Shown here piece by piece: positions 1-10,753 of a stretch of DNA of 38,626 bases (positions are counted from its first letter, which is position 1; every line of letters begins with the position of its first letter). Under the pieces are notes generated by a model. That model searched no databases. It was not told where the DNA came from and saw only the letters and a list, made by a program, of their open reading frames with translations. A program made the position numbers and the translations under genes. Origin of the DNA: an uncultured Clostridia bacterium (lineage in GTDB: Bacteria > Bacillota > Clostridia > Oscillospirales > Acutalibacteraceae); NCBI GenBank assembly GCA_946531445.1, contig CAMNAP010000009.1, positions 1-38,626 of the forward strand. The letters are read 5' to 3'.

Positions 1-5
1 TTCAT
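1..5 (-). CDS. Start of a gene running off the left edge (first codons only)
   Basis: An ATG reads leftward at positions 5 to 3, preceded by a strong ribosome site (GAGGAG, six bases before the ATG) that overlaps the end of cooC. Only the first codon and part of the second are inside the window, so the product cannot be named. The spacing to cooC says it is the next gene of the same operon. A CODH/acetyl-CoA synthase subunit or related factor would be a guess from context only. Confidence 0.5.
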
Positions 6-14
6 TTTTTCTCC

Positions 15-782
15 TCACTTTACTCCTATTTCTTCAAGGGCTTTATTTGCGCCTTGTATAATTTTTGAATTTTCATCAAGAGAGAATACGCTCTCGCCGT
101 TTATATCGTTAATTGCCATATCTCTGTCATCAGGTATACAGGCAAGCAGCTTCAAATCGCCCGTATCAAGCGAATCGGCAAGCGACATATCGGGCATACG
201 GTTAATAATAAGCCCTGCCTTGTCGAACATAACAAGCTCTTTTGCAACCCTGTGAATTGTATCTGCAACCTTAAGACCCTTTCGGCTTGCGTCTGAAACT
301 AAAATAAGATGAGTTACCTTTTCCATAACCCGTCTGTTAACCTGTTCAATTCCTGCCTCGCCGTCAATGACAACGTAGTCGAAATTATCGGCTATCATTG
401 AAATTATCTCTTTAAGATAAGCGTTGACCTTACAGTAACAGCCCGCGCTTTCGGGACGTCCTATTGCAAGGAAAGACACATTGTCAATTTCAATAAGGGC
501 GTCAAAAAGCTGATACTTCGCTTCGCCGAGAAGCTCTATAGCAGCGTTTTTGTTTCCTTCCTCAACAACGTTTATAAAAGATTTTCTTATGTCGTCAACT
601 GTTGAAGCTACGTCTACGCCCAGCGCTGTAGCAAGGCCGATTGCGGGGTCAGCGTCAATGGCGAGTATTTTTTTATCGGGATACGCCTCGGCAAGAAGTC
701 TTACCGTTATTGCAGAAAGCGAGGTCTTTCCCACTCCGCCTTTTCCGACAAGAGCGATTATAGTTGTGTTTTTTTCTTCCAT
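15..782 (-). CDS. cooC: CooC-type nickel-insertion ATPase (CODH maturation)
   Basis: A 255-aa cytoplasmic P-loop ATPase of the MinD/ParA (SIMIBI) class. It has the deviant Walker A GKGGVGKTS near residues 13-21, switch I IDADPA (about 42-47), and a CYC pair (C115 and C117). The C-x-C is the metal-binding hallmark of CooC, which uses ATP hydrolysis to help load nickel into the C-cluster of carbon monoxide dehydrogenase. CooT begins directly upstream, which supports the CooC assignment over a generic MinD-like ATPase. The start is the ATG one base after the cooT stop. Its ribosome site (AAGGCGG) is moderate, so translation may be coupled. The CODH itself is not in the window. Confidence 0.85.
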   Translation of the reverse strand: MEEKNTTIIALVGKGGVGKTSLSAITVRLLAEAYPDKKILAIDADPAIGLATALGVDVASTVDDIRKSFINVVEEGNKNAAIELLGEAKYQLFDALIEIDNVSFLAIGRPESAGCYCKVNAYLKEIISMIADNFDYVVIDGEAGIEQVNRRVMEKVTHLILVSDASRKGLKVADTIHRVAKELVMFDKAGLIINRMPDMSLADSLDTGDLKLLACIPDDRDMAINDINGESVFSLDENSKIIQGANKALEEIGVK

Positions 783-783
783 T

Positions 784-972
784 TTATACCGCCTTTAAAA
801 TCACATAGCCGTCCGTAAGGCTTGCTTTAATCAGCGAGCCCTCAACAACGCACTGTCTGCCCATTAAATCGGTGAGGATTACCTCGCCGCCGCTACATTC
901 AACGGTCATAACGTTATTCATAATTGCAGTCTGTTCGGAAATTTCATTTTTATATGCTGTTGAAAGACACAT
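784..972 (-). CDS. cooT: CooT-like nickel-binding small protein
   Basis: A 62-aa protein beginning MCLSTAYKN, followed by a small beta-rich body (VECSGGEVILTDLMG). In the CooT family the second residue is a conserved Cys that binds Ni(II), so I choose the ATG at 972 rather than the GTG at 981 used by the ORF track. The ATG start puts Cys at position 2 and lies eight bases after AGG. It sits between a His-rich small protein and CooC, an arrangement resembling the CooC/CooT/CooJ nickel-loading trio known from Rhodospirillum rubrum. Family membership rests on the N-terminal motif, length and context. Confidence 0.75.
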   Translation of the reverse strand: MCLSTAYKNEISEQTAIMNNVMTVECSGGEVILTDLMGRQCVVEGSLIKASLTDGYVILKAV

Positions 973-981
973 ATTTTTCAC

Positions 982-1218
982 CTACTTCAATAAATCAAGC
1001 GCGCTTTCAAGATAAGCGTTGCCTTTTTTGTAATTCTCTATTGCCTGAAGGACTAAATTATACGCTTTTTCGTTTTCGTTTGTGTTAAGCTGCTTTGCAA
1101 GTGAGTACAGCTCTTCTGTATGAGATTCGTTATGGCCTGCCATATACCTGAGAAGAGCAAGGATTTCATCGCCTTCGTTCACTTCGTGATGATGAATATG
1201 ATTGTGATTTTCACCCAT
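982..1218 (-). CDS. Small His-rich protein, possible CooJ-like nickel chaperone or store
   Basis: A 78-aa protein with a histidine-rich N-terminus (ENHNHIHHHE) followed by a helical, probably coiled body (LLRYMAGHNESHTEEL and NAYLESALDLLK). It is the first gene of a three-gene operon with cooT and cooC, the stop lying about ten bases before the cooT start. The histidines could bind Ni or another divalent metal. R. rubrum CooJ carries its histidines at the C-terminus and is longer, so this is at most a functional analogue. The start is supported by AAGGGG seven bases upstream. Metal binding is inferred from composition and context. Confidence 0.7.
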   Translation of the reverse strand: MGENHNHIHHHEVNEGDEILALLRYMAGHNESHTEELYSLAKQLNTNENEKAYNLVLQAIENYKKGNAYLESALDLLK

Positions 1219-1244
1219 AGCTATACCCCTTAATTTACTATATT

Positions 1245-1273
1245 AGTATAATATAAATTCTATCATTTTTCGA
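1245..1273 (-). promoter_or_regulatory. Probable sigma-A promoter of the cooJ-like/cooT/cooC operon
   Basis: A -10 box TATACT and a -35 box TCGAAA lie 17 bases apart, reading leftward, in the AT-rich gap upstream of the His-rich gene. The -10 is good and the -35 is weak (4 of 6). Confidence 0.45.
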
Positions 1274-1327
1274 CAGATAATTCAACTATTATGTTAATAT
1301 TTTATCAAATCCGCAAAAAAGTATAAT

Positions 1328-1371
1328 AAAAAAATTCCCTTAAATAATCGCATTGGAAAATTTAAGGGAAT
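1328..1371 (-). terminator. Rho-independent terminator after the alpha/beta hydrolase gene
   Basis: A perfect 12-bp inverted repeat (ATTCCCTTAAAT / ATTTAAGGGAAT) has a 14-base loop. On the minus strand it is followed by a run of Ts, directly after the stop of the gene at 1383-2381. Confidence 0.85.
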
Positions 1372-1382
1372 CAGCTTGTAAT

Positions 1383-2381
1383 TTACATATTTTTTTTGAA
1401 GAATTCTTCAAGCCTGTCAAACGGTATACAGTTCTTTGCGCCGCCGTCGTAAAGGTCGGTATGAACAGCGCCCTCAATAACAAGAAATTCCTTGTTAGCG
1501 GCGTATTTATTTCCTTTTATCATATTTTCATAGGCGTCCTTGCCGAAGTAGAAGGAATGCGCCTTGTCACCGTGCATAATCATAACGGCTGAGCGGATTT
1601 CGTTGCTGTACTGTAAAATCGGCTGATTAATAAAGGATTCACAACCGATAACGTTCCAGCCGCCGTTTGAGTTGAGCGAGCGCTTGTGGTAACCGCGTTC
1701 GGTTTTGTAGTAATCGTAATAGTCCTTTACGAAGAAAGGAGCGTCCTCGGGAAGCGGGTCAACAACTCCGCCGCCGAGCTTATATTCGCCCTTTTTATAA
1801 TCTTCAAGGCGCTGAGCACACATTGCTTTTTTAGCTTCATAGCGCGCTTCCTCGCTGTCGGCACTGTCAAAATATCCCTTTGCGTTTACTCTTGTCATAT
1901 CGTACATTGTTGAAGCAACTGTTGCCTTAATCCTTGTGTCAAGCGCTGCAGCATTAACTGCCATTCCGCCCCAGCCGCATATTCCGATTATGCCGATTCT
2001 TTCAGAATCAACTCTGTCGCAAAGCGAAAGAAAATCAACTGCAGCCATAAAATCCTCGGTGTTGATATCGAGGGACGCCATATATCTCGGCTCGCCGCCG
2101 CTTTCTCCCGTAAACGACGGGTCAAAGGCAATTGTGATGTAGCCTTTTTCAGCCATTGTCTGCGCATAGAGGCCCGAGCACTGCTCTTTTACAGCGCCGA
2201 AGGGTCCGCAGACTGCAATAGCGGGAAGCCTTCCCTCAGCATTTTTCGGCACGTACATATCAGCCGCCAGAGTTATACCGTAACGGTTAACAAACGTTAC
2301 CTTGCAGTGGTCAACCTTATCGCTTTTCCGGAAGGTTTTATCCCATTCCTGAGTGAGTTTTAAATCTGCTGTTTTCATCAT
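1383..2381 (-). CDS. Alpha/beta hydrolase family protein (dienelactone hydrolase/YcjY-like)
   Basis: A 332-aa cytoplasmic alpha/beta hydrolase with no signal peptide. Visible landmarks are the oxyanion-side strand PAIAVCGPFG, the cap-proximal FDPSFTGESGG, the nucleophile elbow region GIIGICGWGGMA (about 131-140), a likely acid-loop Asp in MIMHGDKAH, and a likely catalytic His in EGAVHTDLYD. The elbow has no serine: the candidate nucleophile is Cys135, and Trp137 occupies a position where relatives may carry Ser. The substrate is unknown. It stands alone between the cooC group and the nitrogen operon. GGAGG lies nine bases before the first ATG; the adjacent second ATG is equally possible. Confidence 0.75.
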   Translation of the reverse strand: MMKTADLKLTQEWDKTFRKSDKVDHCKVTFVNRYGITLAADMYVPKNAEGRLPAIAVCGPFGAVKEQCSGLYAQTMAEKGYITIAFDPSFTGESGGEPRYMASLDINTEDFMAAVDFLSLCDRVDSERIGIIGICGWGGMAVNAAALDTRIKATVASTMYDMTRVNAKGYFDSADSEEARYEAKKAMCAQRLEDYKKGEYKLGGGVVDPLPEDAPFFVKDYYDYYKTERGYHKRSLNSNGGWNVIGCESFINQPILQYSNEIRSAVMIMHGDKAHSFYFGKDAYENMIKGNKYAANKEFLVIEGAVHTDLYDGGAKNCIPFDRLEEFFKKNM

Positions 2382-2453
2382 AATAACTGTCCTCCGTTAT
2401 CTGTTATTTAAATCATTTAATACCTTTTTAATTATAACACAGCTGTCAAGTGC

Positions 2454-2484
2454 AAAAAAACGGCAAGGAGTAATTCTCCTTGCC
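2454..2484 (-). terminator. Rho-independent terminator of the pyrG-dapL-glnA-asnA operon
   Basis: On the minus strand GGCAAGGAG, a 5-base loop and CTCCTTGCC form a 9-bp stem followed by GTTTTTTT, just after the asnA stop. Confidence 0.9.
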
Positions 2485-2493
2485 AATTGTCAA

Positions 2494-3492
2494 TCATAAC
2501 AGTGTTATGTTGTTCTTTTTACATTCCTCGCGCATTTCGTCAGACCAGACTGAGCACTGTACCTCGCCGATATGCGCCTTTTGAAGAAGAAGCATACATA
2601 GCCTTGACTGACCTATACCGCCGCCGATTGTAAGGGGCAGGGTTCCGTCAAGAATGCCCTTGTGGAACGGGAACTGCTCGCGTTCAAGACAGCCCTCCTC
2701 TTCAAGCTGGCGGTGGAGGCTTTCAGCGTCTACCCTTATTCCCATTGAGCTTATTTCAAACGCACAGCCGAGCAAATCGTTCCACGCGAATATGTCGCCG
2801 TTGAGCGCCCAGTCGTCATAGTCGGGAGCTCTGCCGTCGTGCTTTTTACCGCTTTTCAGCTTGCCGCCGATTTGCTGAATAAATACCGTGCCGTGCTCCT
2901 TTACGATTGCGTCCTCGCGCTCTTTACTTGTCAGGTCGGGATACATATCCTCAAGCTCCTGCGTTGTAATAAAGAATACCTCGTCGCTAATTTCAAACGA
3001 AAGCATAGGGTATGTATCCTTTACAACATCGTTTGTCTGAACGATTGCTTTAACAATCTTTTTAACAATTTCTTTGAGAAATCCGACATTTCTCTCTTCC
3101 TTTGAAATAACGCGGCACCAGTCCCACTGGTCAACGAAAAGGGAGTGGAGGTTGTCTGTATCGTCGTCGCGGCGGATAGCGTTCATATCTGTATAAATTC
3201 CCTCGCCGCGCTCATAACCGTACTTGTAAAGCGCCATACGCTTCCACTTTGCAAGGCTCTGAACAACCTCTGCTTCGCCCTCAATATTCTTCATTGTAAA
3301 ATGAACTTTTCTTTCAACGCCGTTAAGGTCGTCGTTTATTCCGCTTGCCTTTGTTACCATAATCGGCGCGGTTACTCGGTCAAGGTTCAGCGCCTTTGAT
3401 AGCTTCAGCTGAAAAGTATCCTTAACGGTTTTAATTGCATACTGAGTTTCTCTTTGAGATAATCTGCTTTTATAATCTTTAGGATAAATCAT
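2494..3492 (-). CDS. asnA: Aspartate--ammonia ligase (asparagine synthetase A)
   Basis: A 332-aa class II aminoacyl-tRNA-synthetase-like enzyme that makes asparagine from aspartate, ammonia and ATP. The whole length matches the AsnA family: the N-terminal LSQRETQYAIKTVKD and LNLDRVTAPIMV, the central VDQWDWCRVI, and the C-terminal GGGIGQSRLCMLLL motif 3-like stretch that contributes to ATP binding. Length is normal for AsnA. It is the last gene of the orf49-pyrG-dapL-glnA operon, 12 bases after glnA, with GGAGG upstream of the ATG, and a terminator follows. As an ammonia-fixing enzyme it fits the operon's nitrogen theme. Confidence 0.96.
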   Translation of the reverse strand: MIYPKDYKSRLSQRETQYAIKTVKDTFQLKLSKALNLDRVTAPIMVTKASGINDDLNGVERKVHFTMKNIEGEAEVVQSLAKWKRMALYKYGYERGEGIYTDMNAIRRDDDTDNLHSLFVDQWDWCRVISKEERNVGFLKEIVKKIVKAIVQTNDVVKDTYPMLSFEISDEVFFITTQELEDMYPDLTSKEREDAIVKEHGTVFIQQIGGKLKSGKKHDGRAPDYDDWALNGDIFAWNDLLGCAFEISSMGIRVDAESLHRQLEEEGCLEREQFPFHKGILDGTLPLTIGGGIGQSRLCMLLLQKAHIGEVQCSVWSDEMREECKKNNITLL

Positions 3493-3504
3493 AACGGTAC
3501 CTCC

Positions 3505-4839
3505 TTAGTGGTTAATCATATATCTGTCAATTTCCCACTGACTTATCTGTGTTTTATATTCATCCCATTCCCGCTTTTTACCCTCAATGTAATTATTGAA
3601 AACATGGTTGCCGAGAGTTTCTTTTATAAACGGGTCGTTTTCGGCTTCCCTTATTGCCTCTTCAAGACTCGCAGGGAGGCAGTCAATTCCCTCGCGGGCA
3701 AGCTCTTCGTCTGAAAGAACAAACACGTTTTCATCGTAAGACGGCTTCGGCGTAAGCCCTCTTTTGATTCCGTCAAGCCCTGCAGCAAGACATAGCGCAA
3801 TTTCAAGATACGGATTACACGTCGGGTCGGGGCATCGAAGCTCAACTCTTGTACCCCTTCCGCGCGAGGCGGGAATTCTTACGAGGCAGCTTCTGTTTGA
3901 GGTGCTCCACACAAGATAGCTCGGCGCTTCATAGCCCGGTACAAGCCTTTTGTATGAGTTTACAGTCGGGTTTGAAAATACGGCGATACCCTTGATATGC
4001 TCCATAATTCCCGCAATAAAGGAATATGCCTCTTTTGAGAGACCGAGCTCGCCGTTGGGGTCGTCAAATGCGTTTTCGCCGCTTTCAATATCATAAAGGC
4101 TCATATTTGTGTGCATACCGCTTCCGTTAATTCCGCAAATCGGTTTTGGCATAAAGGTTGCGTGTAAGCTGTGTTTTGTAGCATATGTTTTTACAACGTG
4201 CTTAAAGGTCATTACTCTGTCGGCTGTGAGCAGTCCGTCGCCGAACTGAAAGTCAATTTCGTGCTGTCCTGCGGCAACCTCGTGGTGAGAGGCTTCAATC
4301 GTGTAGCCCATGCTTTCAAGCGCAAGACATATATCCCTGCGGCAGTTTTCGCCGCGGTCAATCGGGTTGAGGTCAAAATATCCTGCCTCGTCGCCGAGCT
4401 CAATCGTCGGCTTGCCGTTCTCGTCAAGCCTGAACAGGAAAAATTCACATTCGGGTCCTACATTGAAGCCGTAGCCGAGCGCCTTTGCCTCTTTCATAAC
4501 TCTGATTAATACGTTTCTCGGGTCGCCTTCAAACGGAGTAACGTTGTCGGCTTTATATACTGAGCAGATAAGCCTTCCCGCCTGGATTTCGTTATGCTTG
4601 AGCCAGGGAACGATTGCCCAGGTGTCATAATCGGGGTGAAGGTACATATCGCTTTCGTCAATTCTTACAAAGCCGTCAATTGAAGAGCCGTCAAACATAC
4701 ACTCGTTATCAAGCGCCTTTTCAAGCTGAGACAGAGTAATTGCAACATTTTTCATTCTTCCGAAAAGGTCGGTAAACTGAAGGCGGACAAATTCAATGTT
4801 GTTTTCCTTTGCGCTTTTCAAAATATCTTTTTTTGTCAT
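3505..4839 (-). CDS. glnA: Glutamine synthetase type I (GSI-alpha)
   Basis: A 444-aa enzyme making glutamine from glutamate, ammonia and ATP; it normally works as a dodecamer. The length equals that of Bacillus-type GSI. Signatures seen are [18 protein letters not shown] (metal glutamates), [33 protein letters not shown] with the flap glutamate E304, [10 protein letters not shown] and RVELRCPDP. An Arg in GFVRIDESD corresponds to the feedback-inhibition arginine of the GSI-alpha class. The adenylylation-site tyrosine segment typical of GSI-beta is absent. The start overlaps the dapL stop by four bases (ATGA), with TAGGAG upstream. This is the canonical catalytic paralog; compare the divergent copy at 9531. 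Confidence 0.96.
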   Translation of the reverse strand: MTKKDILKSAKENNIEFVRLQFTDLFGRMKNVAITLSQLEKALDNECMFDGSSIDGFVRIDESDMYLHPDYDTWAIVPWLKHNEIQAGRLICSVYKADNVTPFEGDPRNVLIRVMKEAKALGYGFNVGPECEFFLFRLDENGKPTIELGDEAGYFDLNPIDRGENCRRDICLALESMGYTIEASHHEVAAGQHEIDFQFGDGLLTADRVMTFKHVVKTYATKHSLHATFMPKPICGINGSGMHTNMSLYDIESGENAFDDPNGELGLSKEAYSFIAGIMEHIKGIAVFSNPTVNSYKRLVPGYEAPSYLVWSTSNRSCLVRIPASRGRGTRVELRCPDPTCNPYLEIALCLAAGLDGIKRGLTPKPSYDENVFVLSDEELAREGIDCLPASLEEAIREAENDPFIKETLGNHVFNNYIEGKKREWDEYKTQISQWEIDRYMINH

Positions 4840-6029
4840 TTTCTTTCTCCTAAAAGCTCAATAAGTCTTTGTGCGGCTGTTTTCGTTTCTTCGGGGTCGC
4901 CAAAGGTTGTAAAGCGGAAATACCCGTCGCCGTTTTCGCCGAAGCCGACTCCGGGCGTACCGACAACCTGAATATTATCAAGAAGAAAGTCAAAAAATTC
5001 CCAGCTTGTCATACCGTTTGGACATTTCATCCAGATATACGGCGCGTTTTTTCCTCCGCAGTACTGTATTCCGATTTTATCAAGCGCGTCGGTCAGAACA
5101 GCGGCATTGTTTTTATAAACGCGTATGTTTTCCTTAATCTGCTTTTGTCCCTCATCGGTGAACACCGCCGCCGCACCCTTCTGGATTATGTAAGACACGC
5201 CGTTGGTTTTAGTTGTACGGTTTCTTACCCACATTGAATTGAGGCTCATACCGTTTCTTTGGAGCGCTTTCGGAACAACCGTGTAGCCGAGCCTTGTTCC
5301 CGTAAAGCCTGCCGTTTTTGAAAGCGAACAGATTTCTATTGCGCAGGTTTTTGCACCGTCAATTTCAAATATGCTGTGGGGTATTTCTTCGTCCTCAATA
5401 AACGCTTCATATGCCGCGTCAAAGAGGATAACGCTTTCGTTTTTATTTGCCCAGTCAACCCACGCTTTAAGCTTTTCTCTTGAGAAAACTGCACCGGTCG
5501 GGTTGTTGGGCGAGCAGATGTAGACAATGCCGGCTTTTATTTTTTCGTCCGGATACGGCGCAAAGCTGTCCGCCTCATCTGAGAAGTAGTGAATTATATC
5601 ACGCCCCGCAATAGTATTTGCGTCAACGTAGGCTGGGTAGGCAGGCTCAATAACGAGCGCCGAACTGCTCCTGTCAAACAAATCAAGTATGTCGCCGAGC
5701 TCGTCGCTTGCGCCGCTTGAGATGAACACCTCGTCTGAGGAAAGCTGTACGCCTCTCTTTTCATAGTGCTTTGAGACTGCTTCCCTTAAAAACGGCTCGC
5801 CGCATTCGTCAACATAGCCCTGAAAGGTGGCTTTTTCCGACTGGTCGTCTACCGCACTGTGCAGTGCAGAAATTACAGCACTGCAAAGGGGTAAAGAGAC
5901 ATCGCCTATTCCAAGCTTATAAATGTGTTTGAACGAGTACATTTGTGAATAGGCGGATATCTTTTCATTAATGTTATAAAACAAATATGAATCCTTAAGG
6001 CTTTTGTAATTCATATTGGGTTTAAGCAT
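4836..6029 (-). CDS. dapL: LL-diaminopimelate aminotransferase
   Basis: A 397-aa fold-type I PLP aminotransferase converting tetrahydrodipicolinate plus glutamate directly to LL-diaminopimelate for lysine and peptidoglycan synthesis. DapL-like landmarks are [11 protein letters not shown] near the N-terminus, [33 protein letters not shown], and the PLP-lysine motif [17 protein letters not shown]. The ORF lies two bases after pyrG, its AAGGAG site is inside the pyrG end, and it overlaps glnA downstream. A general aspartate-aminotransferase assignment is possible but the DapL motifs fit better. Its presence among amide-nitrogen genes suggests regulation by nitrogen status. Confidence 0.9.
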   Translation of the reverse strand: MLKPNMNYKSLKDSYLFYNINEKISAYSQMYSFKHIYKLGIGDVSLPLCSAVISALHSAVDDQSEKATFQGYVDECGEPFLREAVSKHYEKRGVQLSSDEVFISSGASDELGDILDLFDRSSSALVIEPAYPAYVDANTIAGRDIIHYFSDEADSFAPYPDEKIKAGIVYICSPNNPTGAVFSREKLKAWVDWANKNESVILFDAAYEAFIEDEEIPHSIFEIDGAKTCAIEICSLSKTAGFTGTRLGYTVVPKALQRNGMSLNSMWVRNRTTKTNGVSYIIQKGAAAVFTDEGQKQIKENIRVYKNNAAVLTDALDKIGIQYCGGKNAPYIWMKCPNGMTSWEFFDFLLDNIQVVGTPGVGFGENGDGYFRFTTFGDPEETKTAAQRLIELLGERK

Positions 6030-6031
6030 AG

Positions 6032-7784
<1,753 letters not shown>

Positions 7785-7797
7785 AACTGTTCCTCCC

Positions 7798-7841
7798 AAA
7801 AAGAGCGAAGGGTGCCATTGGTTTTCACCAACGACACCCTT
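7798..7841 (-). terminator. Attenuator/terminator between gdhA and the orf49-pyrG operon
   Basis: On the minus strand GGGTGTCGTTGG and CCAATGGCACCC form a 12-bp stem (with G-U pairs) around TGAAAA, followed by TTCGCTCTTTTT. It ends gdhA transcripts and also precedes orf49-pyrG. The 5' arm overlaps an ANTAR-type hexaloop hairpin (7833-7844), so binding there would block this terminator. A weak promoter-like pair (TTGCTT, 17 bases, TATAAG) ends at 7845, but transcripts from it would lack the intact hexaloop hairpin. Confidence 0.85.
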
Positions 7842-7844
7842 GCC
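7833..7844 (-). promoter_or_regulatory. ANTAR-type hexaloop hairpin ahead of orf49-pyrG
   Basis: On the minus strand GGC-AAGGGT-GTC forms a short stem closing a hexaloop with A1 and G4. This matches the ANTAR recognition pattern (AGC-AANGRR-GCU in the enterococcal eut system), with G-U replacing a G-C pair. It overlaps the 5' arm of the terminator at 7798-7841. Confidence 0.75.
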
Positions 7845-7867
7845 CTTATATTTAAATAGTTTGTTAT

Positions 7868-7885
7868 AAGCAATTAATTCTGCTT
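7868..7885 (-). promoter_or_regulatory. Possible degenerate first hexaloop hairpin (pyrG leader)
   Basis: Just after the gdhA stop, AAGCAG-AATTAA-TTGCTT folds as a 6-bp stem with a six-base loop. This is the geometry of the first hairpin of a two-hairpin ANTAR target, in the right place before the second one. The loop keeps A1 but has U instead of G at position 4, so it may bind weakly or be chance. Confidence 0.35.
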
Positions 7886-7888
7886 CGG

Positions 7889-9298
<1,410 letters not shown>

Positions 9299-9300
9299 TT

Positions 9301-9343
9301 ACCTGAAAAGATAAAGAGTCTCTGAGTGTTAACTCAAAGACTC
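9301..9343 (-). terminator. First attenuator terminator in the gdhA leader
   Basis: On the minus strand GAGTCTTTGAGT pairs with ACTCAGAGACTC (12 bp, one G-U) around a 4-base centre, followed by TTTATCTTTT. The U tract is interrupted, so strength is uncertain. Its 5' arm overlaps hexaloop hairpin 1 (9336-9353). Confidence 0.7.
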
Positions 9344-9353
9344 CATTGCCTTT
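9336..9353 (-). promoter_or_regulatory. ANTAR-type hexaloop hairpin 1 (gdhA leader)
   Basis: AAAGGC-AATGGA-GTCTTT on the minus strand is a 6-bp stem closing hexaloop AAUGGA, with A1 and G4 as required for ANTAR recognition. It starts about ten bases after the -10 box, i.e. essentially at the 5' end of the gdhA transcript, and is mutually exclusive with the terminator at 9301-9343. Confidence 0.85.
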
Positions 9354-9363
9354 ACATCTACAA

Positions 9364-9392
9364 ATAGTACAACAAATTTTAGCCTTTGTCAA
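9364..9392 (-). promoter_or_regulatory. Sigma-A promoter of gdhA
   Basis: TTGACA, a 17-base spacer and TACTAT read leftward. The predicted start point is near 9357, just before hexaloop hairpin 1. The whole 9224-9530 gap is accounted for by the two divergent promoters, four RNA stem elements on this side and two on the other. Confidence 0.75.
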
Positions 9393-9412
9393 GTCTTTTT
9401 TTCAATTTAATC

Positions 9413-9441
9413 TTGACATCACCCGCCGCTTATTATATATT
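9413..9441 (+). promoter_or_regulatory. Sigma-A promoter of glnA2-ANTAR operon
   Basis: TTGACA, a 17-base spacer and TATATT. The -35 box is separated by only 20 bases from the divergent gdhA -35 box. Predicted start is near 9448, at the first bases of the hexaloop hairpin. Confidence 0.8.
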
Positions 9442-9445
9442 ATAT

Positions 9446-9463
9446 ATGAGCAAAGGCGTTCAT
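9446..9463 (+). promoter_or_regulatory. ANTAR-type hexaloop hairpin (glnA2 leader)
   Basis: ATGAGC-AAAGGC-GTTCAT forms a 6-bp stem closing hexaloop AAAGGC with A1 and G4. It overlaps the 5' arm of the terminator at 9456-9502. I found no convincing second hexaloop in this leader. Confidence 0.85.
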
Positions 9464-9502
9464 TAATTCGGGAAAACTCCGTTTTTAATGAGCGCATTTT
9501 TT
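9456..9502 (+). terminator. Attenuator terminator in the glnA2 leader
   Basis: GCGTTCATTAA pairs with TTAATGAGCGC (11 bp, one G-U), enclosing a small CGG/CCG hairpin, followed by ATTTTTT. It ends 28 bases before the glnA2 ATG and would stop transcription unless the upstream hexaloop hairpin is stabilised. Confidence 0.85.
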
Positions 9503-9530
9503 AAATTGAACTGCAAAAGGTGGTTGTAAA

Positions 9531-10742
9531 ATGAGTTATACAAAGGATGAGGTTATTCAGTTTTGTATTGAAGAGGACGTAAAATTTGTACGTCTTGCTT
9601 TCTGCGACGTCTGGGGAAGGCAAAAGAATATTTCAATTATGGCTGACGAGCTTGAACGCGCGTTCGGCTACGGAATTGCGCTTGACGGCTCGGCAATCCG
9701 CGGTTTCGGCGGCGAGGTACATTCCGATTTACTGCTTCACCCTGACGCTGATACACTAATGATTCTTCCGTGGAGACCTGAGCAGGGCAAGGTTGTAAGA
9801 ATGTTTTGTTCTATTACATACCCTGACGGAAAGCCCTTTGAGTGCGATACGAGAACCCTTCTTAAAAACGCGGTTAAAGAGGCTGAAAATGCGGGCTACC
9901 GCTTCTATTTCGGCGCTGAGCAGGAATTCTATCTCTTTAAGCTTGACGAGGATAACGAGCCGACAAAAATCCCTTACGACAAGGCGAGCTATATGGATTT
10001 AGCCCCGTTTGACAGAGGTGAAAATATACGCCGTGAAATCTGTCTTACCTTAGAGCAGATGGGAATTTCGCCCGAAAGCTCTCACCACGAGGAGGGACCG
10101 GGTCAGAACGAAATTGATTTCAGATACTCTGAGGCGCTGACGGCGGCGGATAATGTTATGACCTTACAGACTGTTGTTCACACGGTTGCAAACAGAAACG
10201 GACTTTTTGCCGATTTCTCACCGAAGCCACTTGACGATAAGCCGGGCAACGGATTTCATATAAATGTTTCGGTTAAGGCGGACGACGGTAAGGATAATAT
10301 TATGCCCTATATGATAGCGGGCGTGCTTGACAAGGCGGTTGATATGACCGCGTTTCTTAACCCGACTGAAAAATCTTACGCGCGCCTCGGCAACAATAAA
10401 GCCCCGCGCTATGTTTCGTGGTCAAGCGAAAACCGTTCTCAGCTTGTAAGAATTCCTGCGGCGATAGGACAGTATAAAAGAGCCGAGCTCAGAAGCTCAG
10501 ACCCGTCGGTTAATCCGTATATTGCCTTCGCGCTTATGATTTATTCAGGACTTTACGGAATTCAGAATAAGCTTGATTTACCGTATGTTGCAGACTTCAA
10601 TCTGTTTACTGCCGATGAGGAAACACTCAAGCGCTTTGACGTGCTTCCGCAGTCGCTTGAAGAGGCAAAGGCAGCGGCTGAAAAGAGCGAGTTTATTAAA
10701 CAGCATATACCAAAGAAAATTTTTGACATATACTGCAAATAA
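9531..10742 (+). CDS. Divergent short type I glutamine synthetase paralog
   Basis: A 403-aa glutamine synthetase, 41 residues shorter than the copy at 3505. Most active-site motifs are kept: LDGSAIRGF, GAEQEFYLF, HHEEGPGQNEIDF, GNGFHINVS, NRSQLVRIPA and RAELRSSDP. Two positions differ. The flap segment reads ARLGNNKAP, with Lys290 where the canonical copy has E304 (GYEAP), and the feedback-arginine segment is GFGGEVHSD instead of GFVRIDESD. The flap glutamate normally closes the site and helps deprotonate ammonium, so activity may be altered. It is cotranscribed with an ANTAR regulator, a pairing I recall from other clostridia. It could be a working enzyme, a nitrogen sensor, or both. An AAAGGTGG ribosome site precedes the ATG. 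Confidence 0.9.
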   Translation: MSYTKDEVIQFCIEEDVKFVRLAFCDVWGRQKNISIMADELERAFGYGIALDGSAIRGFGGEVHSDLLLHPDADTLMILPWRPEQGKVVRMFCSITYPDGKPFECDTRTLLKNAVKEAENAGYRFYFGAEQEFYLFKLDEDNEPTKIPYDKASYMDLAPFDRGENIRREICLTLEQMGISPESSHHEEGPGQNEIDFRYSEALTAADNVMTLQTVVHTVANRNGLFADFSPKPLDDKPGNGFHINVSVKADDGKDNIMPYMIAGVLDKAVDMTAFLNPTEKSYARLGNNKAPRYVSWSSENRSQLVRIPAAIGQYKRAELRSSDPSVNPYIAFALMIYSGLYGIQNKLDLPYVADFNLFTADEETLKRFDVLPQSLEEAKAAAEKSEFIKQHIPKKIFDIYCK

Positions 10743-10753
10743 ACGAAATTAAC

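Noticed and set aside
2395-2448. Promoter for the alpha/beta hydrolase from TTGACA and TATAAT near 2440
   Set aside because: The two boxes are only seven bases apart, so they cannot serve as one promoter. TATAAT may be used with an unclear -35, but I cannot support it.
9446-9502. Glutamine riboswitch as explanation for the glnA2 leader
   Set aside because: The known glutamine aptamers have a different architecture and mainly cyanobacterial distribution. The hexaloop plus terminator layout, repeated at gdhA and pyrG beside an ANTAR gene, fits protein-mediated antitermination better.
9511-9526. TGCAAAAGGTGG before glnA2 as a second ANTAR hexaloop
   Set aside because: The stem does not close (C opposite T), loop position 4 is A, and AAAGGTGG is the ribosome site.
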